From Streptomyces sp. NBC_00425 (lineage in GTDB: Bacteria > Actinomycetota > Actinomycetes > Streptomycetales > Streptomycetaceae): DNA of 64,000 bases. The DNA lies in assembly GCF_036030735.1 (NCBI RefSeq), contig NZ_CP107928.1:9300001-9364000 (forward strand), written 5' to 3'. This document shows, piece after piece, positions 17,617 to 26,808 of this stretch. Within the stretch, counting starts at the first letter, position 1, and each line of letters starts with the position of its first letter. A model generated the notes under the pieces. The model was not told the origin of the DNA and did not search any database. It saw nothing but the letters and a program-made list of their open reading frames with translations. A program made the translations under genes and the position numbers.

Positions 17617-19365
17617 ATGCCGACCGCCGCACCGGAAAGACCGGCCGGGCTTCCTGGCCGCAGACCAGGGGCCGACCGGACCGGCCGCTCGCTCGCGCTG
17701 CCGAAGGGCACGGGACGGGCCGCCGCGCGCATCGCGGCACTGACGGTCTGCCAGGGCGCGGTCATGGTGGGATGCGGACTGCTGATCACCGGACCGGCTC
17801 GCGGACTGTGGCCGATGACGGTCGAGGACGACGTCAACGAGGGCTTGGAACACGCCCGTACCGGCACCCTCACCACCCTGTCGTTCCTCGGGTCCGAGGC
17901 CGGCAACACCCTCACCGTGATCGCCGTCACGGTCCTGGCCTGCGCGGCACTGATCCTGATACCCCGGCTGCCGATGTGGCGTCAGGCGACCTTTCTCGCC
18001 GTCGCCGTGTCCCTGCAGTCACTGGTCTTCCTGGTCATCACCGAGGCGGTGGACCGCGACCGGCCCGAGGTGCACCGCCTCGACGCCTCTCCGCCCACCT
18101 CCAGTTACACCTCGGGCCACACCGGCGCGGCCACCGCGATCTACGGCGGACTCGCGGTGCTCGCGCTGTCCCGGCTGCGCGGGCCGTGGCGGCGGATCGT
18201 CGGCGCTCTGCTGCTGCTCGTTCCGTCGGTGGTCGCGCTCGCCCGTCTCTACCGGGGCATGCACCACCCCACGGACGTCATCGGCGGGCTGGTCAACGGC
18301 AGCCTGTCCCTGCTGATCGTCGGCCGCACCCTGCTCACCGGCGCCACCGTGACCGCCGCGGCCGACGCGGGCCCGGCGCCGGCCTCGACGAGCGAGCGAA
18401 CCAGCCGGAGCGCACCGGACGACCGCCCAGCCGCGGTGATCTTCAACCCCACGGTGACCGGCGAAGCCGAGCGAGAGGCGCTGCGCGGCGTCCTGGACAG
18501 ACACGGCTATCGCGCACCGGTGTTCATCGCGACCACGGCCGAGGACCCGGGCACCGGTCAGACAGCCGGCGCGCTACGGGACGGCGCGGGTCTCGTCGTG
18601 GTCTGCGGTGGTGACGGCACCCTGCGTGCCGCCGCGGACGCGCTGGCCGGCAGCGGGGTACCGCTCGCCGTCGTGCCCTGCGGCACCGGCAATCTGCTGG
18701 CCCGCAACCTCGGACTGCCCCTGACCCCCACCGACGCCCTCGACGCCGCGCTGCGCGGCACGCCACACCGCCTCGACCTCGGCCGCATCGAGGGCGACGC
18801 CCTCCCCGCCACCCACTTCGCCGCCATGTCCGGGGCGGGTCTCGACGCGGCGATCATGGAACGCACCAACGATCGCGCCAAGTCCCTCCTGGGCTGGCCG
18901 GCCTATGTACTGGCCGGCATCGGCACATTGCGCAACCCGCGGATGCGCCTGACCGTCCGGCTCGACGACTCCCCCGCCCTGCGCCGCACGGCCCGTATGG
19001 TGCTGGTCGGCAACGTCGGCACCGTGCAGGGCGGCACGACGCTCCTGCCCGCCGCCCGCCCTGACGACGGCCTCCTCGACCTGCTGCTCCTCGACCCGCG
19101 GGGCGTGGCCGGCTGGACGCGCGCGCTGACGACGCTGGTGCGCGGTGGCGCGAAGGGGGCCCGGCCGTCCGCCGCGGACACGGCCTCGGCGGAGGCCGGC
19201 GACGGCACACCGGTGGAGTTCTTCACCTTCCGGCGGGCCGAACTGACCTTCGACTCCGCGCAGTCCCGAGAGCTCGACGGAGATCCGGTGACGCAGGGCC
19301 GGCGGCTCACCGCCGAGGTCAGGCCGGGCGCGCTGACCGTGCTCCTGCCCGCCGGAGGGCGGTGA
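17617..19365 (+). CDS. bifunctional PAP2 phosphatase / diacylglycerol-kinase-family protein
   Basis: Membrane protein of about 582 aa. The start at 17617 has GGGAG six bases upstream; an ATG at 17575 is in frame. The N-terminal half is a PAP2 phosphatase with membrane helices and the motifs DRDRP, SYTSGHTGAA and ARLYRGMHHPTDVIGG. The C-terminal half is a DAGK/sphingosine-kinase catalytic domain: AVIFNPT, VCGGDGTLRAAADAL and VPCGTGNLLARNLGLP. The fusion would both remove and add phosphate on lipids. It heads a three-gene operon: the next start is one base past its stop. Confidence 0.9.
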   Translation: MPTAAPERPAGLPGRRPGADRTGRSLALPKGTGRAAARIAALTVCQGAVMVGCGLLITGPARGLWPMTVEDDVNEGLEHARTGTLTTLSFLGSEAGNTLTVIAVTVLACAALILIPRLPMWRQATFLAVAVSLQSLVFLVITEAVDRDRPEVHRLDASPPTSSYTSGHTGAATAIYGGLAVLALSRLRGPWRRIVGALLLLVPSVVALARLYRGMHHPTDVIGGLVNGSLSLLIVGRTLLTGATVTAAADAGPAPASTSERTSRSAPDDRPAAVIFNPTVTGEAEREALRGVLDRHGYRAPVFIATTAEDPGTGQTAGALRDGAGLVVVCGGDGTLRAAADALAGSGVPLAVVPCGTGNLLARNLGLPLTPTDALDAALRGTPHRLDLGRIEGDALPATHFAAMSGAGLDAAIMERTNDRAKSLLGWPAYVLAGIGTLRNPRMRLTVRLDDSPALRRTARMVLVGNVGTVQGGTTLLPAARPDDGLLDLLLLDPRGVAGWTRALTTLVRGGAKGARPSAADTASAEAGDGTPVEFFTFRRAELTFDSAQSRELDGDPVTQGRRLTAEVRPGALTVLLPAGGR

Positions 19366-19366
19366 C

Positions 19367-20320
19367 GTGGGCACCGCGACCAAGGTTCCCGAGACCCGCG
19401 ACATGAGGGGCGACGAACTCTCCGCGGACGAGGCGCTGGCGGCGTTGCGCCGCTACGGACGCTGGGCCCTGCTGCGCGACTCCTTCGTGCGATTCCGGTA
19501 CGCCGACGGCTTCACCCATTCCCGCGCGCTCGCCCTGCAGACCGTTCTGTCGGTGATCCCGCTGGCCATCGCGTTCGTCGGTCTGTCCACGACGCTGCAC
19601 ACCGAGAGCATCGGCCGGATCGCCGAACTGACGATCCACCGGATCGCCGAGGGGCCCAGTGCCGAAGTGGTCGACGACGCGCTGAGCCGCAGCCGCCGCA
19701 CGGCGGGCGACGGCGCGCAGGTCGCGCTGTGGTTCGGTCTGGTCTTCTCGCTGGTCAACACCACCACCGCGATGTGCCAGGTCGAGCGCGGAGCCAACCG
19801 TATCTACGGCAACGAACGCGACCGGCCCTTCGGTCAGAAGTACCTGCGCGGTCTCGTGATGTCCGTCACCGCCGGACTGCCCCTCGGACTCGGCTTCGTC
19901 GTGATGGTGGCCGGCGGCGACCTCGCCTCCGCGGCGGTGACCGTCTACCGGCTCGACGGAGGCGCCCAGACCGCCTGGCAGATACTGCGATGGCCGTTCG
20001 GACTGCTGCTCGCGCTCATCTCGGCCAGCGTGATCTTCCGCCGGGCGCCCCGCCGCAGACAGCCCGGATACACCTGGCTGGCCTTCGGCGCCGCCGTGTA
20101 CCTGGTGCTGTGGACGACGCTCACCTGGCTGCTGAGCCTGTACCTCGGCATCAGCGGCTCCTTCGACACGGTCTACGGCCCGCTCAGCGCATTCATGTCC
20201 CTGCTGCTGTGGGCCTATCTGACCTCCATCGCCCTCTTCCTCGGGCTGGCGTTCGCCGCGCAGCTGGAGGCCGCGCGCGCCCTGCGGTCCGACCCCGTCG
20301 AACCCGATCCTGGAGTCTGA
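19367..20320 (+). CDS. YihY/BrkB family inner membrane protein
   Basis: Multi-pass membrane protein of 317 aa starting at GTG, one base after the preceding stop, so translation is probably coupled. Family blocks: FTHSRALALQTVLSVIPLAI, ALWFGLVFSLVNTTTAMCQVE, GNERDRPFGQKYLRGLVMS and LLLWAYLTSIALFLGLAFAA. Its position between two PAP2-domain genes suggests a role with membrane lipids. The function of the family is unproven. Confidence 0.87.
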   Translation: MGTATKVPETRDMRGDELSADEALAALRRYGRWALLRDSFVRFRYADGFTHSRALALQTVLSVIPLAIAFVGLSTTLHTESIGRIAELTIHRIAEGPSAEVVDDALSRSRRTAGDGAQVALWFGLVFSLVNTTTAMCQVERGANRIYGNERDRPFGQKYLRGLVMSVTAGLPLGLGFVVMVAGGDLASAAVTVYRLDGGAQTAWQILRWPFGLLLALISASVIFRRAPRRRQPGYTWLAFGAAVYLVLWTTLTWLLSLYLGISGSFDTVYGPLSAFMSLLLWAYLTSIALFLGLAFAAQLEAARALRSDPVEPDPGV

Positions 20321-21088
20321 ATGGCTGTGCGAGCCTCGGTCCTGCGCCTTCGAGACCGTCGCCGGGCGGCCGACCGCAGATTCGGCGTCCGACTCCTCGG
20401 GGCGGCCGTCGTGGCCGCCGTCGCCGCGGTGCCCTTCGCCCTGCTGCTGATCCTCGTCGAGGGCCGGTGGACGCCGTTGCGCCGGGTGGACGTGGGCGCC
20501 GCCGAGAGACTTCACCGGACGGCCGTGACCCATCCGGCGTGGACCCGGACCCTGCGCTTCCTCTCCGACTGGGTGTGGGACCCCGCCGTGCTGCGGACGG
20601 TGGTCGCACTGCTGACGGTCTGGCTGCTGTACCGCAGGGCTTGGCGGCTGGCCGCCTGGTCCGCCGTGACGGCGGTGGCGGGCGGGGTCATCGGACTCGT
20701 CGTCAAGACGGTCGTCGAGCGAGCCCGGCCTTCCCTCGAGGATCCGGTGGCGCACGCGCCGGGATTCTCCTTCCCGTCCGGCCACGCGATGACGGCCACC
20801 ACGTCGTTCGCCGTCCTGCTGCTGGTCCTGCTGCCGCTGGTGCCCCGGGCCTGGCGGCCCCTGTGCTGGTGCTTCGCGGTGGTTTCCGTGCTGGGCGTCG
20901 GCTTCACCCGCGTCGCGCTCGGTGTCCACTGGTTCAGCGACGTGGTCGGCGGCTGGCTGCTGGGTCTGGCCGTCGTCGCCCTCACCGCCTGGGCCTTCGA
21001 GGCCTGGCGCGCCGATGCCGGCCGGGTACGCACCGAGGTCACCGAGGGACTGGAGCCCGAACTCGTCGACGCCCGCCCCGAGCCCTGA
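20321..21088 (+). CDS. PAP2 superfamily phosphatase
   Basis: Membrane phosphatase of 255 aa whose ATG directly abuts the previous stop. PAP2 motifs are complete: KTVVERARPS (KxxxxxxRP), FSFPSGHAMTATT (PSGH) and FTRVALGVHWFSDVVGGW (RxxxxxHxxxD). About five or six transmembrane segments. Likely substrates are phosphatidic acid, phosphatidylglycerol phosphate or undecaprenyl pyrophosphate. Last gene of the lipid-phosphate operon. Confidence 0.9.
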   Translation: MAVRASVLRLRDRRRAADRRFGVRLLGAAVVAAVAAVPFALLLILVEGRWTPLRRVDVGAAERLHRTAVTHPAWTRTLRFLSDWVWDPAVLRTVVALLTVWLLYRRAWRLAAWSAVTAVAGGVIGLVVKTVVERARPSLEDPVAHAPGFSFPSGHAMTATTSFAVLLLVLLPLVPRAWRPLCWCFAVVSVLGVGFTRVALGVHWFSDVVGGWLLGLAVVALTAWAFEAWRADAGRVRTEVTEGLEPELVDARPEP

Positions 21089-21271
21089 CCGACGGGAGAA
21101 CGGGTTCGGCTGCTTGCTTCCCACCCGCCCCCGTCCGCAGGCCGGGGCCGTGCAGGCCGTTCGCCGTCGTCGTCGCGCGCCGTCCCGCAGCGGTGCCGAC
21201 GATGTCGGAGGTGTGCCCATCAGGCGATGACGCCTGCCGGTGTCCGGGCACGCGGACGGAGGTACGTGAGC
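21089..21271. other. short intergenic region after the PAP2 operon
   Basis: No gene or clear hairpin terminator recognised in this stretch. Confidence 0.4.
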
Positions 21272-21718
21272 GTGAGACATCGCATCGTCGGCCTTGCCGT
21301 TGCGGGTGTGCGGGCGGCGGCTCCGGCCGGCGCGACGGCTCCGGAAACCCCGCCGGGATCCGGGGACGCGGTGCCGCCACTGCCGACGGGCCCGCCCGGG
21401 TACGGGGACGCGCCGCCGCCGGGAGAGACCACCCCGCCGCCGGGTTCCGCGCTGGACGGCGAGGCCTGGGCCTGGACCCAGCTGACCAGTGACGACACCC
21501 ATATCCGCTTTTACGTGGAACAGGGCATCTCGGGCCGGCGCTGCCGGGGCACCGCAGCGCCGGCCCGGGTCCTGCGCCGCGGCGCCCGAGATGGTCCGCG
21601 AGGGCGTCCGGTGGGCGGGTGGGTCAGCGGAGTCCGGCGAAGAGGTCACTCTCGGGCGAGGCCGCGCCGGTGGTGTCCTGGACACGCACGAAGGTCTCGA
21701 CGCCCATCAGCTCGGTGA
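21272..21718 (+). CDS. doubtful small proline-rich exported protein, possibly frameshifted
   Basis: GTG at 21272 with GGAGG nine bases upstream opens a frame with a short hydrophobic start (HRIVGLAVAGVRAAAPAGA) and a Pro/Gly-rich segment. After about residue 85 the frame becomes Arg-rich with no protein character and runs 95 bases into the convergent deacetylase gene. Either a real short secreted protein has lost its true end by frameshift, or this is chance. Confidence 0.25.
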   Translation: MRHRIVGLAVAGVRAAAPAGATAPETPPGSGDAVPPLPTGPPGYGDAPPPGETTPPPGSALDGEAWAWTQLTSDDTHIRFYVEQGISGRRCRGTAAPARVLRRGARDGPRGRPVGGWVSGVRRRGHSRARPRRWCPGHARRSRRPSAR

Positions 21719-22457
21719 ACTTCTCCTTGCCCATCCTGAGGAAGAAGATGTTCTCGCCCTGGCTGGCGTGTGCGGCCAGCGCATCGTACTTCTGTCCGCC
21801 GAACGCGGAGGTGTCCACCCAGGTGGTGATCTCCTCGTCGGGGAGCCCGATCTCGGCCATCGCGGCGGCCTCGGCGGGATCCGGCTCCTGCTGGTCCCCT
21901 CCGAACTCGCGCATGACCTCCCCGAACCGCTGCATCATCGAGCGGGGAGCCGTCGTCCAGTACACCTTCGGCGTCGACCCGGTCATCGCGAGCGCCGCCA
22001 TCGTGATGCGGTTGGCCTGGATGTGGTCGGGGTGACCGTAGAAGCCGTTCTCGTCGTAGGTGACGACCACGTCGGGCTGGTAGCGCCGCAGAAGTTCCGC
22101 GAGCCGGGCGGCCCCCTCCTCCACAGGCGTCCGCCAGAACGAGCCGGGGGCGTCGTTGGTCGGCCAGCCCATCATTCCGGAGTCGGCGTAGTCCAGCGTC
22201 TCCAGGTGACTGATCTTCAGGACCTCGCAGCTCGCCTCGAGTTCCGCACGCCGCATCAGGGCGACGGCCGCCGGGTCGTGCCCGGGATCGCCCGGCTTGA
22301 CACCTCCTGGTCCGTCACCGCAACCGCCGTCGGTACATGTCACGAGGACGGTGCGCATGCCCTCCGCCGCGTACCGTGCGAGGACGCCCCCGGTTCCCGT
22401 GGCCTCGTCGTCGGGGTGGGCGTGTACGGCCATGAGCGTCAGGGGCCGGTCCGTCAT
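21624..22457 (-). CDS. PIG-L/LmbE family deacetylase
   Basis: Zinc-dependent N-acetylglucosaminyl deacetylase-fold enzyme of 277 aa. The start at 22457 is set by AGGAGG eight bases upstream; the longer opening to 22820 is not used. Metal motif AHPDDE is at residues 13-18, and GHPDHIQANRIT supplies the second histidine pair. The length and the blocks VLVTCTDGGCGDG and YDENGFYGHPDH are close to MshB/Mca-like mycothiol enzymes. The exact substrate is open. Monocistronic. Confidence 0.88.
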   Translation of the reverse strand: MTDRPLTLMAVHAHPDDEATGTGGVLARYAAEGMRTVLVTCTDGGCGDGPGGVKPGDPGHDPAAVALMRRAELEASCEVLKISHLETLDYADSGMMGWPTNDAPGSFWRTPVEEGAARLAELLRRYQPDVVVTYDENGFYGHPDHIQANRITMAALAMTGSTPKVYWTTAPRSMMQRFGEVMREFGGDQQEPDPAEAAAMAEIGLPDEEITTWVDTSAFGGQKYDALAAHASQGENIFFLRMGKEKFTELMGVETFVRVQDTTGAASPESDLFAGLR

Positions 22458-22882
22458 GAAACATCCTCCTGTGTGAGTAAGGCTTCGGTCGGAGTCTGCG
22501 GCGGCCCGCTGAGCGGTCGCCCGCACACTCACCACGCTTGGGAAGGCGGTCCAGCGCGAAACGCGACGCAGGTCCCCTCCGTGACCTGGACCGACGTGCG
22601 TCGGCATCGGTCCGGGCGTCCTGAGAAACCGCCCGGGGGCCGCGTCCATTCCCTCAGGCGCGAAGCAGATCGCACCCGGGCACGGCGGAGCCGCTCGGTC
22701 TCGCGCGTCACCGCACTCCCCACGTCGGTCGCACCCCTTCCGGCTCGCCCCATCGACGCCCCTGCCGTCATGCGTATTGCACCCCGGTAAGGCACCCCGG
22801 TGAGGCACGATCGCCCGCATGTCTGCCCTGGGGCGCCGTATCCGGTCTGCGGGCCGGTCACTCGAACGAGGTCTTCGACCTC
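22458..22882. other. intergenic region, no gene supported
   Basis: About 425 bases between the divergent PIG-L gene and the small plus-strand frame. The frame of the following small gene stays open upstream into this region (about to 22810) without a good start, which hints that the gene is 5'-truncated. Confidence 0.4.
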
Positions 22883-23227
22883 ATGGGCGCCAAGTACCGG
22901 CTGTGGGCCCTCCCGGTCTCCGCGCGGGGCGTCCGGCAGGCGGGTTACGAGCAGATGAGGACGGTCGAGTCCTCGCTGGGCGCGGGTGGCCGGCCCTTGC
23001 ACCGTCGCGGGCTGTTCGACGCGGGACGGCCCGACGCGCCGAGCGCGGAGGCGGGACGCCTGCGGCCGAGGTCCGGCAGACTCATGGACGGTCTGCGGGC
23101 GCTCCAGGAGGCAGGTGCCATGACGAAACAGGGCGAGGGCCGTTCGGAGGTGCGCTGGGCGTACGAGGGCATCGCCCCGGCGGCGGTCGGGCTGGTGCTG
23201 CTGACGGTGCTGTTCACAGGGGCCTGA
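22883..23227 (+). CDS. hypothetical small protein with C-terminal membrane segment, perhaps 5'-truncated
   Basis: A 114-aa frame with good codon character (KYRLWALPVSARGVRQAGYE) and a hydrophobic C-terminus IAPAAVGLVLLTVLFTGA. No convincing ribosome site precedes the ATG, and the frame is protein-like upstream of it (LRAGHSNEVFDL). The product may be the tail of a larger, disrupted protein. No family recognised. Confidence 0.45.
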   Translation: MGAKYRLWALPVSARGVRQAGYEQMRTVESSLGAGGRPLHRRGLFDAGRPDAPSAEAGRLRPRSGRLMDGLRALQEAGAMTKQGEGRSEVRWAYEGIAPAAVGLVLLTVLFTGA

Positions 23228-23285
23228 CCGTCACGAGCGAGGGCGGGTCGTTCGCACGGCACCTCCGCACGGCGGGGCGACGGCC

Positions 23286-23978
23286 TCACCGCACCGCGGT
23301 GAGCGTCGCGTAGACCACGAGGTTGCCCTGGTAGCCCGTGTGCTTGGAGTAGCCGCCTCCGCAGGTGATGACCCGTAGTTCGGCCCGCTCGGAGCCCCCG
23401 TACACCTTCTCGCTCGGGAAGCGCTTCTTGTCGTAGACCTCGAGAGCTTCGACGGTGAACACGGCTGTCCGCCGGTCGGCCCGGTCGATCTCCACGGTGT
23501 CGCCCTTGGTCAGCGCGCCGAGCTCGTAGAAGACGCCCGGGGCGCCGCCGGGCAGGTCCACGTGGCCCGTGGTGACGGCTGTCCCGTGGGATCCCGGTGC
23601 CGTGCCCTCGCTGTACCAGCCGGCGCGGTGGGGAGGGTCGGCGGGCGGGGGTTCGAGCGCCCCCGACGAGTCGAGGTGCAGCTTGGTGACCGGGGCGCTC
23701 ACGTTGACGGCGGGGATCCGGAGCCAGAGCGGTTCCGCGGGCGGGAGGGGGGTCACGACGGGGTCCGGCGTGGGTGCGGCGGTGCGGTGGACCGTGGCTC
23801 CGGGACGTGGCGAGAACGCCTGACCTGCTGAAGGCTGCGGTGGCTGCTCGTCGTGTAGCGCGCCGGCCACCAGCAGGGCCCCTGCCACGAGTGTCCAGGC
23901 CAGGAGCCTGCCCGAAGGGATGAACGAGGAGGAGGACGACGGGCAAGAGGAAGCGTCGCCGGTCTGCCTGGGAGCCAT
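23286..23978 (-). CDS. class F sortase
   Basis: Membrane-anchored transpeptidase of 230 aa. A single N-terminal helix (LLAWTLVAGALLVAGALH) is followed by a Pro-rich stalk and the sortase barrel from about residue 80 (LWLRIPAVNVSAPV). Catalytic residues visible: His in TTGHVDLPGG and Cys in LRVITCGGGYSKHTG. The usual third-residue Arg region reads GYQGNLVVYA. Class F sortases are typical of actinobacteria, with poorly known substrates. Gene 24105 just upstream on the same strand is the likely partner. Confidence 0.9.
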   Translation of the reverse strand: MAPRQTGDASSCPSSSSSFIPSGRLLAWTLVAGALLVAGALHDEQPPQPSAGQAFSPRPGATVHRTAAPTPDPVVTPLPPAEPLWLRIPAVNVSAPVTKLHLDSSGALEPPPADPPHRAGWYSEGTAPGSHGTAVTTGHVDLPGGAPGVFYELGALTKGDTVEIDRADRRTAVFTVEALEVYDKKRFPSEKVYGGSERAELRVITCGGGYSKHTGYQGNLVVYATLTAVR

Positions 23979-24104
23979 CGCGATGGGTTCTTTCCTCGCA
24001 GCGGGGGAGAGGGGGCGAGGGAGGCAATGTGCTCGCGGCGGCTCCCGGGTCCTGGGCAGGCTCAGGGAGCCGCCGGGCGCGAGGGAGTGGCCGGGAGCAG
24101 GCGG

Positions 24105-24590
24105 TCAGTCGCTTCTCGGGGTCGCGCGGTGACGCCTGCGCACCAGCACTCCGGCGGCGGCCGCGCCGACCAGCGCCGCGCCCAGGGCGAGTTGCGAGGC
24201 TCCCTGCCCGGTGTCTCCGAAACCGGCCTCGACGGCCCCGTCAGGCCGACGTGTCGGGAGCCGGTACGAGTCCGTGATCATGATCCGTGGCGGGCACTTG
24301 ACCAGGACGGTGTCGGTCGACGTGCCTTCCGGCACCGTGAACTCACCGGTGAGAACACCCTTGGTCTCGCCTCCGAAGAGGTGGAACGCCCCGGCCGTCC
24401 CGGACTCGCCCTTGCCGTAGGTCACGTCCGGACCGCATGCGGTGGTGCTCACGGTGACCGTGGAGCCCTCGGCGGTCTGCCGCGAGCGGATGTCGAGACC
24501 CGATTCCCCGGCGGCAGCGGCGACCGGAACCTGAAGAGCCAGAATGCCGGCCACCAGGCCGATGCCGATGCCCACACGTGCATTGCCCAC
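24105..24590 (-). CDS. secreted protein with C-terminal membrane anchor, sortase neighbour
   Basis: About 161 aa. GTG at 24590 (AAGGGG six bases upstream) gives a clean signal peptide (VGIGIGLVAGILALQVPVAAAA). The body is a beta-rich extracellular domain with two cysteines (TTACGPDV, LVKCPPRI). The end shows the cell-wall sorting layout: hydrophobic ASQLALGAALVGAAAAGVLV and then RRRHR. A canonical LPXTG is absent; the closest strings are LPTRR and GFGDTG. It is just upstream of the class F sortase and is probably its substrate. Confidence 0.75.
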   Translation of the reverse strand: MGNARVGIGIGLVAGILALQVPVAAAAGESGLDIRSRQTAEGSTVTVSTTACGPDVTYGKGESGTAGAFHLFGGETKGVLTGEFTVPEGTSTDTVLVKCPPRIMITDSYRLPTRRPDGAVEAGFGDTGQGASQLALGAALVGAAAAGVLVRRRHRATPRSD

Positions 24591-25110
24591 AAGAACCCCT
24601 TCAGTGAAGCAGCGTCCGGTCTGTTGCACGGCGCCTGAAATGTGCGCACCACCTTCGAGACAACCGACGCTGTGTCACCTCCGCAACGTGACGGATCGAC
24701 ACGGGCCTCGCTCGGACGGGCGTACTCATGGTCAGGGCACGGGTATTCACACAGGTCAGGGATGTGTGAGTCGAATGACGGAGGAACCGTCAGAAGTCGG
24801 CGAACAGGCTAACGAACCCGCACCGGAGTGCGCGGGCTCCCTGGTGAGAGGTGCCGTCGTGGTGCCTGGCGGAGAGGGCGTCAGCCCGTTGTCACGCGGA
24901 GGCGGAGCGGCGCCCGGGCGCGGGTGCCTGCCTCGGGTGGTCTGCTTCTCGTCGTAGGTCCGCGGGCCGGCCCTCTCAAGGCGGTGGGGGAGGAGGCGCC
25001 TTCGGGTCCCGTCCACCTGAGGTCACCTGCGCGGGCCGTGGTGTCACCCGTGCCGGTGATCATCGGCGAGGCGGCCCCGCAGCGGTGCCCGGCGTCGCCA
25101 TTCTGGGTAC
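24591..25110. other. intergenic region, no gene recognised
   Basis: About 520 bases between divergent genes. It should hold promoters of the sortase pair and the lipoprotein. No coding stretch of normal composition was seen. Confidence 0.5.
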
Positions 25111-25620
25111 ATGCGCCGCCCGCTCTCCCTCGCCGTCGTCCTGGCCTGCGTCCTGCTCGTCGGAGGTTGCGTGTCCGTCCCCTCCGTCCCCTCCGCGGCC
25201 CCGCCGCCCGTCCCGCGCGTCGACGCGGCCGCCGCGCTCACGCCGTCCGCGCCGCCGGCGACCCAGGCTTCCGCCCGTACCGCCCTCGTCGCCACCACCC
25301 CCGTCCACAGGACGGCGAAGCGGCGTACGGACCGCCGTGCCGCACCGCGGCATCCCTCGGACGCCACCGGGCGCGAGCGCTCCCGCGCCATCCCGCACGC
25401 GCAGCGGCCGCACGCAGCCGTGCGCTCCGCGCCGACCCGGCCCGCGGCGCCGCGCGCCCGTCATCGCGGCACCGCGCCCACCGTGCCCGACCACCGGCCG
25501 ACGCGGCCGCACACCGGCCGGCCGGCGTCCACCTACGACCTGCGCACCGTGTGCGGCTGGGCCCGTCAGGCGCCGGCAGCCGCCGGAGCGGCGACCCTCT
25601 GCGACTCCTACGTGCGCTGA
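25111..25620 (+). CDS. small basic lipoprotein, hypothetical
   Basis: A 169-aa protein with a textbook lipoprotein signal (MRRPLSLAVVLACVLLVGGC). The mature part is Pro/Ala/Arg/His-rich and probably disordered. It ends in a short ordered motif, TYDLRTVCGWARQAPAAAG, with two cysteines in the last 25 residues. No family recognised. The ending recurs in other small Streptomyces exported proteins as I recall, which is weak evidence. Confidence 0.6.
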   Translation: MRRPLSLAVVLACVLLVGGCVSVPSVPSAAPPPVPRVDAAAALTPSAPPATQASARTALVATTPVHRTAKRRTDRRAAPRHPSDATGRERSRAIPHAQRPHAAVRSAPTRPAAPRARHRGTAPTVPDHRPTRPHTGRPASTYDLRTVCGWARQAPAAAGAATLCDSYVR

Positions 25621-25872
25621 ACCGCCCGGGCGGCCAAGTTCCCTGCACACCGGAGGAGGCGTGTCGACACCGCGACTGCGCGCATTGTCGTGAACCCTGG
25701 GGCCCGGGAGGGCGGCCGGCGGTCGGCTGCCCTCTGCCGTGTGCGAGGCCCGGCACCGACGGTCGAACCGTGAGACAGTCGGAGGAGGCGGCGAAACGCG
25801 GGCGCGCCGGTCCGAGACGGCGGCCACCGCCCGGCACCGTACGCACACGGTGCGGCAGCGGAGGGATCCGTC

Positions 25873-26706
25873 ATGACCGAGGCGAGTGGAGCGACCCGCG
25901 CGGACCAAGCGCTGAAGGCGAAGCACCGGGCCATGTGGGCGCTGGGCGACTACCCCCTCGTGGCCACGGACGTGATCCCCGACCTGGGGCCGGAGCTCAT
26001 ACGGGGAAGCGGTGTGCAGCCCGGCACGCGCGTGCTCGACGTCGCCGCCGGTTCGGGGAACGCCGCCATCCCGGCCGCTCTCGCGGGAGCCGACGTGGTG
26101 GCCGTGGACCTGACTCCGGAACTGCTGGAGGCCGGACGGCAGCTCGCTGCCGAGCGTGGCGTCGGACTGGAGTGGCGCGAGGGCGACGCGGAGGCACTGC
26201 CGTTCGCGGACGCCGAATTCGACACGGTGGTCTCCTGCGTCGGCGTCATGTTCGCCCCGCACCACCAGCGGGCGGCCGACGAACTCGTCCGCGTGTGCCG
26301 GCCGGGCGGCAGCATCGGCCTGGCGAACTGGACCCCGGAAGGGTTCAGCGGGCAGATGTTCGCCGTCATGCGCCCGTACGCGCCCCCGCCTCCGCCCGGA
26401 GCACAGCCGCCGCCGCTGTGGGGCGACGAGGATCACGTGCGGTCTCTGTTCGGCGACCGGGTGAGTGCCGTCGACGCCGATCGCCGGCGGCTGCGCGTCG
26501 ACCGGTTCGCCCGGGCCGAGGAGTTCCGGGAGTTCTTCAAGTCCTGCTACGGCCCGACGCTCGCGGTGTACCGTTCCATCGCCGACGACCCCGACAAGGT
26601 GTCCGCCCTCGACGCGGCACTCACCGAACTCGCCGCCCGGCATCTCGCGGACGGGACGATGGAGTGGGAGTACCTGCTGGTCAAGGCCGAGCGGAACACC
26701 GGCTGA
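25873..26706 (+). CDS. class I SAM-dependent methyltransferase
   Basis: Cytoplasmic methyltransferase of 277 aa. SAM-binding motif I is VLDVAAGSGNAAIPAA; motif II is VVAVDLTPELLEAG; the post-I acidic segment is EGDAEALPFADAEFDTV. The C-terminal cap (about 170-277) includes a proline run PPPPPG. Substrate unknown. AGGGATCCGTC precedes the ATG. It is convergent with the next methyltransferase; the two share the Methyltransf_11/25 core only. Confidence 0.87.
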   Translation: MTEASGATRADQALKAKHRAMWALGDYPLVATDVIPDLGPELIRGSGVQPGTRVLDVAAGSGNAAIPAALAGADVVAVDLTPELLEAGRQLAAERGVGLEWREGDAEALPFADAEFDTVVSCVGVMFAPHHQRAADELVRVCRPGGSIGLANWTPEGFSGQMFAVMRPYAPPPPPGAQPPPLWGDEDHVRSLFGDRVSAVDADRRRLRVDRFARAEEFREFFKSCYGPTLAVYRSIADDPDKVSALDAALTELAARHLADGTMEWEYLLVKAERNTG

Positions 26707-26808
26707 CCAGTCCGTCCGTACCCGCCGTACCGGCGGGGGCGACGGCACGCCGGACGGGAGCCGGGGAAGACGGCGGCAGTGAGCGCCGTGTCGACCGGTC
26801 GGAGAGCG

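Noticed and set aside
15276..18614. 1112-codon plus-strand frame
   Set aside because: Arg/Gly/Pro-rich shadow of the aminotransferase fusion and the PAP2-kinase gene in another frame.
19319..21685. 788-codon minus-strand frame
   Set aside because: Antisense to three well supported membrane-protein genes; no recognisable domain.
24756..25016. Small minus-strand gene
   Set aside because: No ribosome site or family pattern, and unusual composition; lies in a promoter region.
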